Below are positions 57,494-64,000 of a DNA stretch of 64,000 bases, one piece after another. Both the position numbers and the translations under genes were made by a program. This DNA comes from Novosphingobium sp. (GTDB lineage Bacteria > Pseudomonadota > Alphaproteobacteria > Sphingomonadales > Sphingomonadaceae). The stretch's first letter is position 1, and the number at the start of each line of letters is the position of its first letter. The DNA lies in NCBI GenBank assembly GCA_017744735.1, contig JAGIAR010000004.1, positions 186,001 through 250,000 of the forward strand. The letters run 5' to 3'. Below the pieces are notes generated by a model. That model made no database searches. It was not told where the DNA came from and saw nothing but the letters and a program-made list of their open reading frames with translations.

Positions 57494-57516
57494 GGATGAC
57501 GACGAAGGGTAAAGCG

Positions 57517-58782
57517 GTGGTTCGCAGGTTTCTCTCCAGTGCGGCGCTGGCCGCCTTGGCGCTCACGCTCGGCGCCTGTTCGAAGGCGGACGAAAAGCCC
57601 GCGCCCGCCGCTTCGGTCGCGGCCGAGGCCAAGCAGGACACGAGCTATCCGCTGACCCCGGCGGTGATCGCGATGCGGCACCAGCTGCTCAATCCCGAGG
57701 TCGAGAGCTTCACTTTCCGCGACACGGACAAGGTGTTCGAATCGCGTGCCGTGACCCGCGCGGGCGATGTGTGGGAACTGCCGCACGCCGAGGGCTTCGC
57801 CATGCCCAGGGATATCGTCGGTGGACAGAGCTACGACTATCCGCAGTTCGCCGAGCGCAGCTTCACCAATGCGATGCTGGTGATCAAGGGCGGCAGGATC
57901 GTGTTCGAGGACTACCGCAACCGGTCGGACGAACACACGCACTTCCTGTCGATGTCGATGGCCAAGACGATCACCTCGCTGCTGGTCGGGATCGCGGTGG
58001 CCGAGCACGACATCCGCTCGCTCGACGATCCGGCAGACCGCTATGTGCCCGAGCTTCGCGGCACCGGTTACGAAGGGGTCACGGTGCGCCAGATCCTGCA
58101 GATGCGCTCGGGCGTCGACTACGACGAGCGCTACGATTTCGGCAGCCATCCGAGCTTCGCGGCCAAGCTGCACGAACAGGCGATCGTGTTGAACAGGATG
58201 CGCTTCGCCTCGGGCGCGCTGGAGACGAAGCGCAAGACCGCGCCGGGCAGCACCTTCAACTATTCGACGCTCGACGCGATGGTGCTCGGCTGGGTGCTCG
58301 AGAAGGCGACCGGCGACCGGCTGGAGACCTTCACCCGCACCCATCTGTGGGAGCCGCTCGGCGCGGAGGGCGATGCCTTCTGGCTCGCCGACGGCCCGCC
58401 CGGCACCGGCCGCGCGCTCAACGGCATGGGCTTCAACGCGACCCTGCGCGACTACGGCCGGCTCGGCCTGCTGATGCTGCGGAACGGCAAGCGCGGCGAC
58501 GATGTGATCGTCAACAAATGGATGGCCGAGGCGACCAAGATGCTGCCGACCGGCATGCCCAAGGGCCAGGGATTCCCGGGCTACGGCTACCAGATCTGGC
58601 AGGTCGACGACGAACCCGGCGCCTATGCCGCGGTGGGCCTTGCCGGCCAGTACATCTATGTCAGCCCGAAGACCGACACGGTGATCGTCAAGCTGAGCTA
58701 CTATCCGCCCAAACCGCCGCCGGGGCTGGAGGCCGAGACGATCGCCTATTTCAAGGCGATCGCTCATGCGCCCGCGCCTTGA
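57517..58782 (+). CDS. class C beta-lactamase-family serine hydrolase, lipoprotein
   Basis: 421 residues from GTG 57517, with ribosome site GAAGGG seven bases upstream. An ATG 21 bases earlier lies inside a repeat and is less likely. A lipoprotein signal ends LGAC. The catalytic SxxK is in MSMSMAKTI (Ser-Met-Ala-Lys) and the YST motif is in FNYSTLDAM. KTG-box equivalent is not clear. This is the esterase/peptidase-type branch, with no evidence for beta-lactam hydrolysis. Likely anchored and periplasmic. Confidence 0.85.
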   Translation: MVRRFLSSAALAALALTLGACSKADEKPAPAASVAAEAKQDTSYPLTPAVIAMRHQLLNPEVESFTFRDTDKVFESRAVTRAGDVWELPHAEGFAMPRDIVGGQSYDYPQFAERSFTNAMLVIKGGRIVFEDYRNRSDEHTHFLSMSMAKTITSLLVGIAVAEHDIRSLDDPADRYVPELRGTGYEGVTVRQILQMRSGVDYDERYDFGSHPSFAAKLHEQAIVLNRMRFASGALETKRKTAPGSTFNYSTLDAMVLGWVLEKATGDRLETFTRTHLWEPLGAEGDAFWLADGPPGTGRALNGMGFNATLRDYGRLGLLMLRNGKRGDDVIVNKWMAEATKMLPTGMPKGQGFPGYGYQIWQVDDEPGAYAAVGLAGQYIYVSPKTDTVIVKLSYYPPKPPPGLEAETIAYFKAIAHAPAP

Positions 58783-58887
58783 AGCGGGGCGGGTCAGGCG
58801 ATAAGAAGGGAGCGCTTTACGGGGTGCAACGGCCACTGGCCGGCAGGGCAAAGCCCGCCCGCTGATCACTCAGCAGGAGCCACAGCC

Positions 58888-59535
58888 ATGCCCAAAATCG
58901 AGACTTATCGTAAGCGCGCGAAGCAGATCGTCCGCTGGCACCGCGAGAGCAATTATTCCGTCGGCGGCAAGGTCCGCCAGCTCGCCCGGTTCCGTGCGCT
59001 GACCGACGCCGAAGTGCTGGCCATGCCGATGCCGCTGACCCTGGCGCAGGAAATCGTGGCGGCCGAAGCCGGGTTCGCGAACTGGGCAACGCTGCGTGCC
59101 TCGCTCGACGGCATGCCGCAGGAGCGCACCAATGAGGAGGGCCTCCCGGCCTTGCGGCCCGCCGTACCGATCCTGTTCGTGCGGAGTGTTGCCGAAGCGG
59201 CGGAATTCTATGCCTCCCGGCTCGGCTTCGGCATCGATTTCCTGCACGGCCATCCTGCGTTCTACGGGTCCGTGTCGCGCGGCGGAGCATGTCTCCATCT
59301 CCGTCACGTACACGAACCCTATTTCGCTGCTTTCGCGGAGCGGGAGGAGGGACTGATCCTTGCAACGGTGGAGGTGTCCAACGTGAAAGCGCTGTTCGCT
59401 GAGTTCCGAGGCCGGGGCGTCGAGTTCGCCCAGCCGCTGCAACGGCAGGCGTGGGGCGGGCTCGACTTCCACGTTCGCGACCCGGCCGGGAACGTGATCT
59501 CTTTCGTGGCCTACGAAGTGCCGGCCGAAACCTAA
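58888..59535 (+). CDS. N-terminal helical module fused to a glyoxalase domain
   Basis: 215 residues. Residues about 5-75 resemble the module in the hydrolase-like protein at 43218: ETYRKRAKQIVRW, then EVLAMPMPLTLAQEI, then AEAGFANWATL. Residues 85-213 are a bleomycin-resistance/glyoxalase domain (VPILFVRSVAEAAEFYASRLGF, LDFHVRDPAGNVISFVAYE). The domain may bind a small toxic ligand. Start has a CAGGAG ribosome site 14 bases upstream. Confidence 0.85.
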   Translation: MPKIETYRKRAKQIVRWHRESNYSVGGKVRQLARFRALTDAEVLAMPMPLTLAQEIVAAEAGFANWATLRASLDGMPQERTNEEGLPALRPAVPILFVRSVAEAAEFYASRLGFGIDFLHGHPAFYGSVSRGGACLHLRHVHEPYFAAFAEREEGLILATVEVSNVKALFAEFRGRGVEFAQPLQRQAWGGLDFHVRDPAGNVISFVAYEVPAET

Positions 59536-61193
59536 GCCGCCACCGCTTCCTTCGCATCCTCGAGGATCATCGCGGAGCCCTTCTCGGCGACCATGATGGT
59601 CGGCGCGTTGGTGTTGCCCGAGGTGATCTTCGGGAACACCGAGGCGTCGATCACGCGCAGCCCCTCGACCCCGCGCACGCGCAGCCGCGGGTCGAGCGGG
59701 AAGCGCTCGTCCGGGCCCATGCTGACGGTGCCGACCGGATGGTAGACGGTGGCCGAGGCGACCTTGGCATATTCGAACATCTGCTCGTCGGTCTCGCCGA
59801 ACGGATCGGTCTTCGAGGCCATATAGGGCTCGAGCGCCGGCTGCTGCCAGATCTTGCGGATCACCTTGAGCTGGGTCACCGCCATTTCCTGGTCGATCGG
59901 ATCGGAGAAATAGTTGGGCACGATCCTGGGCGTCACATTGCCGTCGGGCGATTTCGCGTGGATCGAGCCGCGCGATTCCGGGCGCAGCTGGCACGGGTTC
60001 GACGCGAGGCCCGGCTCCTTCTCGAGCTGCAGCCCCTGCGACACCGCGAGCACTTCGAGGTCCATCGAGGCGGCCATCACGTGGATCTGCATGTCGGGCG
60101 TTTCCAGCTCGGGCCGGGTGCGGACGAAGGCGCAGCCATGGGCCACCGCCATCGAGAGCAGGCCCTTGCGCCTGATCCCGTACTTGATCACTTCCTTGAC
60201 CAGGTTGAGCCCGGTCGAAAGGTGGTTGATCGAGTGCCAGTCCTCCTTCAGCCGCGCCTGGCAGCCGATCATCACATGGTCCTGCATGTTCTCGCCGACC
60301 ATCCTGGATTCGTGCAGCACCGGAATGCCGAGTTCCTGCAGCAGCGCGCCCTGGCCGATGCCCGAGATTTCGAGCAGCTTGGGGCTTTCCACCGAACCGG
60401 CCGAAACGATCACCTCGCGCTTGGCGAAAACCCTGCGGGTCACCCCGCCCTGGGTGAACTCGACGCCGACCGCGCGCTTGCCCTCGAACAGGATCCTTGT
60501 GGTCATCGCGCGGGTTTCGACCCGCAAATTCGACCGGCCCATCGCCGGGTGAAGGAAAGCGACCGCAGCGGAAACGCGCAGGCCCTTCTTCGCGGTCATC
60601 TGGAAGAAGCTCGCCCCTTCCTGGTCGCCGTCGTTGAGATCGTCCTTCGGGCGCACGCCCGCCTCGACGCAGGCTTCGATCAGCGCCTTCGAGACCGGAT
60701 GCTCGTCGGGGAAGTCCGACACGTGCAGCGCCCCGCCCTCGCCGTGGTATTCGCCCGCGCCGCGCTCCTGGTTCTCGCTCTTCTTGAAATAAGGCAGCAC
60801 CTCGTCCCAGCTCCAGCCCCGCGCGCCCATCTGGGCCCAGCCGTCGTAATCGGCCGACTGGCCGCGGACGTAGAGCAGGCCGTTGATCGAGGACGATCCG
60901 CCCAGCACCTTGCCCTTGGGCCATTTGTGCGGGCGCCCGCCGGTGCCTTCGTCGATCTCGGTCTCGTAGAGCCAGTTGACCTTGGGATCGTTGAGCGTCT
61001 TGCCGAAGCCGATCGGGATATGGATCATCATGTTGGACATGAACTGCCGGGGCTCGCGCAGCGGCCGGTCGTCGCCGCCGGCTTCCAGCAGCACCACCTT
61101 GTATTCGCCGCTTTCGGTCAGGCGATTGGCCAGCACGCAACCGGCGCTTCCGGCCCCGACGATGACATAGTCCGCGTGGATGTCGTCGGCCAT
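59532..61193 (-). CDS. GMC family FAD-dependent oxidoreductase
   Basis: 553 residues. FAD loop VIVGAGSAGCVLANRL, then LLEAGGDD, the GMC signature GSSSINGLLYVRG, and the C-terminal active-site region VYHPVGTVSMG followed by SGNTNAPTIMVAEKG. Resembles choline dehydrogenase and polyethylene-glycol/alcohol dehydrogenases of sphingomonads; the substrate is an alcohol, not further determined. ATG 61193 was preferred over an upstream start. Confidence 0.9.
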   Translation of the reverse strand: MADDIHADYVIVGAGSAGCVLANRLTESGEYKVVLLEAGGDDRPLREPRQFMSNMMIHIPIGFGKTLNDPKVNWLYETEIDEGTGGRPHKWPKGKVLGGSSSINGLLYVRGQSADYDGWAQMGARGWSWDEVLPYFKKSENQERGAGEYHGEGGALHVSDFPDEHPVSKALIEACVEAGVRPKDDLNDGDQEGASFFQMTAKKGLRVSAAVAFLHPAMGRSNLRVETRAMTTRILFEGKRAVGVEFTQGGVTRRVFAKREVIVSAGSVESPKLLEISGIGQGALLQELGIPVLHESRMVGENMQDHVMIGCQARLKEDWHSINHLSTGLNLVKEVIKYGIRRKGLLSMAVAHGCAFVRTRPELETPDMQIHVMAASMDLEVLAVSQGLQLEKEPGLASNPCQLRPESRGSIHAKSPDGNVTPRIVPNYFSDPIDQEMAVTQLKVIRKIWQQPALEPYMASKTDPFGETDEQMFEYAKVASATVYHPVGTVSMGPDERFPLDPRLRVRGVEGLRVIDASVFPKITSGNTNAPTIMVAEKGSAMILEDAKEAVAA

Positions 61194-61302
61194 TTCAGTA
61201 GTCTCCTCTCGATCCCGCTGCCGCATATCCGGCGCGATTCGCTGCGGCGGACCCTAGGGAGCCTGCGCCGCCGGGCAATCCAAAAAATGCGGGTTTCCGC
61301 GC

Positions 61303-61360
61303 ACAAGGTGACAGGGGGTGTGACGCATGTGACAGTGTCCAGAGGGAAGTGTCACCTTGT
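61303..61360. repeat. inverted-repeat element with GTGACA/TGTCAC cores
   Basis: Arms ACAAGGTGACA (61303-61313) and TGTCACCTTGT (61350-61360) are exact complements, 36 bases apart, with further GTGACA and TGTGAC copies between them. It lies between the divergent GMC oxidoreductase and DUF3237 genes. The design matches the element at 42239-42314. Confidence 0.7.
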
Positions 61361-61486
61361 CCGGCGGCGGCGCCTCCCGGCCCGGTGATTCGCGCAGTGG
61401 CTCGCGGATGGAAGGCCGGCTGGATCATAAGTCCGGTTTGAGCAAAACCGGACGATGTAGGAAATTATTTTGCGGAAAGGATGGAA

Positions 61487-61948
61487 ATGATCAGGCCGGA
61501 GCTCGAATTCGTCTACGAGGCGACCGCACAGCTGGAACCCCCGCGCCAGATCGGCGCGACGCATGACGGGTCGCGGCGGATCATCCCGATCGTTGCCGGC
61601 GGAACGGTGAGGGGGCCGAAGATCTCCGGCCGCCTTCTCGGCGATGCGGCGGACTGGCAGCTGACCCGGCACGATGGCGTAACGGTGGTCGATGCGACCT
61701 ATGCGATCGAGGCCGACGACGGCGCGGTGATCCAGCTGCGCAACCGCGGCCTGCGCCATGGTCCGCCGGAAACGATGGCGCGGCTGGCGGCGGGCGAGGA
61801 GGTCGATCCGGCCGAATACTACTTCCGCACCGTCCCCGAATTCATCGCTCCCGACGGGCCTTACGATTGGCTCAACCGCTCGATCTTCCTCTGCGCCGGG
61901 GCGCGCTATCCGCTGAGCATCAAATTGTGGGTCTGGCGGGTGCTGTGA
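61487..61948 (+). CDS. DUF3237 (UPF0311) family protein
   Basis: 153 residues: ELEFVYEATAQLEPP at the start, GGTVRGPKISG, then DATYAIEADDGAVI and YFRTVPEF, the usual DUF3237 blocks. ATG 61487 was chosen because GGAAAGG lies six bases upstream; ATG 61481 is too close. The family is a small beta-barrel of unknown function, frequent near aromatic or alkane catabolism. Overlaps the next gene by four bases. Confidence 0.88.
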   Translation: MIRPELEFVYEATAQLEPPRQIGATHDGSRRIIPIVAGGTVRGPKISGRLLGDAADWQLTRHDGVTVVDATYAIEADDGAVIQLRNRGLRHGPPETMARLAAGEEVDPAEYYFRTVPEFIAPDGPYDWLNRSIFLCAGARYPLSIKLWVWRVL

Positions 61949-62982
61949 TCCGCGCCGCGCTCCTGGGCATGGCCGTCGTGCTGGCGCTGGCCTGCCCGGC
62001 CGGCGCCGAAACGCCGCGCGGCGATCCCGCCGCCGCGCCGGCGCTCCAGCCGGGCTTCCGCGCCCCGCGCACCCCTTGGGGCGATCCCGACCTGCGCGGC
62101 ACCTGGCCGCTGCAGGCGATCTGGGACGCGGGCATCCCGCTGCAGCGCGAGGACGGCACGGGACCGGGCGGCTGGCTGACCGATGCGGAATACGCCCAAC
62201 GGCTCGCGGATGCGGAGAAGTCGGACGCCGAGTTCTCGGTCGAGCTCGGCGGCGGCGGCACGAACGGGCTGGCCGACTGGCTGCGGCATTCGGCGCTCGG
62301 GCGGCGCAGCGCCCTGCTGGTCGACCCGCCCGACGGCCGCCTGCCGCCGCTTACCCCCGGGGCCGAGGCGCTCTACGCCAAGGGCCGCTCGACCTGGCAG
62401 ACCGGCGGTGCGACCGACTGGATCGACGATCTCGACCCGTTCGAGCGCTGCATCACCCGCGGCTTCCCGGCGGTGATGCTGCCGCAGCCCTACAACAACG
62501 GCATCCGCCTGTTCCAGGCGCCCGGCTATGTCGTGCTGCAGCTCGAGACCTTCGGCAGCCGCGTGATCCCGCTCGGCGACACTCCGCGCTGGCCGGAACC
62601 CGTGCGCGCCTGGCACGGAGACAGCCGCGGCCATTGGGAGGGCGACACGCTGGTCATCGAGACCACCAATATCGTCGATGGCGACAGCGTGACCCGCGAT
62701 CTCGCGCACCGCGCCGCGGGGCCGTTCCCCGGCCGCGACCATGCGACACTGCCGGTCGGGCCCGCTGCGCGCACGGTCGAGCGGCTGACCATGACCGGGC
62801 CGGACACGATCGACTACCGCGTGACCTACAGCGACCCCGCCACCTTCACCGCGCCCTGGACGGTCGCGCTCGAATGGACGCGGGACGAAAGCTACGCGAT
62901 CTACGAGTACGCCTGCCACGAAGGCAACACCGCGCGCGAGGCGATCACCGCCGCTCGCGCGGGGCGGAAGGCGAAACGCTGA
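61945..62982 (+). CDS. secreted protein of a sphingomonad family, unknown function
   Basis: 345 residues from GTG 61945. A signal peptide ends near AGAE. The mature part opens RTPWGDPDLRGTWP and has DPFERCITRGFPAVM, then RVIPLGD and GHWEGDTLVIETTNI. These blocks are shared by a large family of exported proteins in sphingomonads and acidobacteria. No catalytic motif is recognised. Gene coupling to the DUF3237 gene suggests joint action. Confidence 0.85.
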   Translation: MIRAALLGMAVVLALACPAGAETPRGDPAAAPALQPGFRAPRTPWGDPDLRGTWPLQAIWDAGIPLQREDGTGPGGWLTDAEYAQRLADAEKSDAEFSVELGGGGTNGLADWLRHSALGRRSALLVDPPDGRLPPLTPGAEALYAKGRSTWQTGGATDWIDDLDPFERCITRGFPAVMLPQPYNNGIRLFQAPGYVVLQLETFGSRVIPLGDTPRWPEPVRAWHGDSRGHWEGDTLVIETTNIVDGDSVTRDLAHRAAGPFPGRDHATLPVGPAARTVERLTMTGPDTIDYRVTYSDPATFTAPWTVALEWTRDESYAIYEYACHEGNTAREAITAARAGRKAKR

Positions 62983-63058
62983 GGGCGCATCCCCGGCGCC
63001 GGCTTCGTCGAGGGAATGCGGCGCCTCTCCCCGAGACAGGCCCGGGGAGGATCGGGGA

Positions 63059-64000
63059 TCACTTCGCTTTCGCGAGGTGCTGCGCCATGAACGGCAGCAC
63101 CACTTCGTCGAACCGCTGCGCGATGTGATCGACATGGGTGCCTTCGTAGGTCGCCCAGTCGTGCCGGATGCCGAACCGTTCGAGTTCCTCGTGGATCGCG
63201 GTATCGTCGGCGATCAGCCCGTCCTTGGTCCCGACGTCGGCGCCAATCGCGACGAAGCTCTTGAGCGCGGGGACGTGGCTCGCGACCATCGCCAGCGGCG
63301 AATTGTTCGCCCACTTGGCGAGCACCAGTTCGTCCAGCTGGCCGTCCTTGATCGGGAAATCGGCGAAATAGGGCGGGTTCTGCGGATTGGGCGACCAGGC
63401 GACCATCGAGGACAGCGCGGCGCGCGTGCCAAAATCGGCCTTCACCCCCTGCTCGATCGGGATCGCGGCGAGCTTGGCGGCGGATTCGACCGTCTCGCGC
63501 CGCGGGCTGACGCAGCAGGCGCTCTGTGCGTAGATCGCGTTGAAGTTTTCGGGGTGGGTCATGCCGATGGTCCAGGTGCCGTAGCCGCCCATCGAATGGC
63601 CGGCGAGGCCGCGCCCGGCGCGGGTCGGGATCGTGCGGTAATGGGCGTCGATATAATAGACCAGATCGTCGGCGACGAAGCTGCGGAAGTCTCCGGTCGT
63701 CACCGAAGTTCCGTACATCGAACCCCCGAGCTTGGTCAGCGTGTCGGGCACCACCACGATGAACTCGCGGCCCGCGGCGGCGTTATGCGCGACCGCCTCG
63801 GGCACGTGCATGAAATTGTAGAAATTCTCCCCGTCGATCGCGAAGCCGTGGAGATAATAGACCACCGGATAGTGCTTCTTGGGGTCCTTGCCGTAGCTCG
63901 GCGGCAGCACCACCATCGCCGCGCGGTCGGCGCTGTCGCCTTCGAGATTGCCCTCGATCGCCTTGCTGTGGACCACCACCTTCTCCACCTTGATCCCGGC
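63059..64000 (-). CDS. esterase-D/tributyrin-esterase-like alpha/beta hydrolase, N-terminus outside window
   Basis: The frame is open to the right edge, so the start is beyond the window; at least 313 residues are present. The Ser nucleophile is in GLAGHSMGGYG, preceded by PVVYYLHGFAIDGENF. The catalytic His is probably in GTHVDHIAQRF. It would cleave a small ester or an S-acyl substrate; the link to fghA at 51.5 kb is family-level only. Confidence 0.88.
   Translation of the reverse strand, partial: AGIKVEKVVVHSKAIEGNLEGDSADRAAMVVLPPSYGKDPKKHYPVVYYLHGFAIDGENFYNFMHVPEAVAHNAAAGREFIVVVPDTLTKLGGSMYGTSVTTGDFRSFVADDLVYYIDAHYRTIPTRAGRGLAGHSMGGYGTWTIGMTHPENFNAIYAQSACCVSPRRETVESAAKLAAIPIEQGVKADFGTRAALSSMVAWSPNPQNPPYFADFPIKDGQLDELVLAKWANNSPLAMVASHVPALKSFVAIGADVGTKDGLIADDTAIHEELERFGIRHDWATYEGTHVDHIAQRFDEVVLPFMAQHLAKAK

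Noticed and set aside
57517..58782. True class C beta-lactamase
   Set aside because: SxxK and YST fit, but there is a lipoprotein anchor, no clear KTG box and no ampR neighbour.
55912..58869. Open frame of nearly 1000 codons on the minus strand over the dioxygenase and serine hydrolase
   Set aside because: No domain or ribosome site; it is antisense to two clearly coding genes.
59451..61388. Plus-strand open frame over the GMC oxidoreductase
   Set aside because: Antisense shadow of a gene with intact FAD and GMC motifs.

Overview
The window is a high-GC (roughly two thirds G+C by eye), gene-dense chromosomal segment of an alphaproteobacterium. Gene content points to the order Sphingomonadales (Novosphingobium/Sphingomonas/Erythrobacter relatives). 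Markers are a lignostilbene-type dioxygenase, an NAD-linked soluble molybdenum formate dehydrogenase, an alphaproteobacterial-type Zur box, HWE/HisKA_2-type stress signalling, and small proteins typical of sphingomonads. No insertion sequence, prophage, CRISPR array or replication origin is visible. All assignments come from reading the sequence; no database search was run.

Layout. 1-7 kb is housekeeping: argB, a lipoprotein, YggT, folD, a MarC protein, a Lon-N protein, a YbbN thioredoxin and tRNA-Gly. 7-10 kb holds a secreted Met/Gly-rich protein and an SDR/SnoaL pair. 10.0-12.5 kb is a zinc-uptake unit: a Zur-like box, a DUF2946 protein and a ZnuD-like TonB receptor. 12.6-18.3 kb is a five-gene minus-strand operon made of a lipid kinase, a Tam41-like nucleotidyltransferase, a Wzx-like flippase, an MmgE/PrpD protein and an NTP transferase. 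It looks like a polar-lipid headgroup pathway and is the best candidate for a poorly described system. 18.6-24.9 kb has dcd, a histidine kinase/receiver pair, UDP-glucuronate epimerase, a metallo-hydrolase and an exopolysaccharide-priming sugar transferase. 24.9-32 kb is a complete tripartite ABC exporter in the same order as E. coli cecR-ybhGFSR, with an outer-membrane factor added and a perfect palindromic operator. 32.3-42.2 kb has an AAA-ATPase remnant, tRNA-Leu, a zinc-ribbon/DUF3426 protein, an O-antigen-ligase-like protein, ftsEX-ydcF-plsC, tyrosine/histidine biosynthesis genes and metXW.

42.4-45.1 kb is accessory: a lower-GC SUFU-like gene, a hydrolase with an unusual N-terminal module and a choline-kinase-like protein. 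45.1-54.0 kb is a minus-strand set for glutathione-dependent formaldehyde oxidation to CO2: hydroxymethylglutathione dehydrogenase, a VOC protein, S-formylglutathione hydrolase, then fdsG-fdsB-mobA-fdsA-fdsD-fdhD. It sits beside a MarR-controlled lignostilbene dioxygenase and an aromatic-acid-type MFS transporter (54-57.4 kb). This suggests that aromatic dimer breakdown and disposal of the released formaldehyde are linked. 57.5-64 kb carries a serine hydrolase, a glyoxalase fusion, a GMC oxidoreductase, a DUF3237 protein, a secreted protein and an esterase cut by the window end.

Many neighbours overlap by four bases (ATGA/GTGA), so translational coupling is common. Two similar inverted-repeat elements with GTGACA cores occur at about 42.3 and 61.3 kb.
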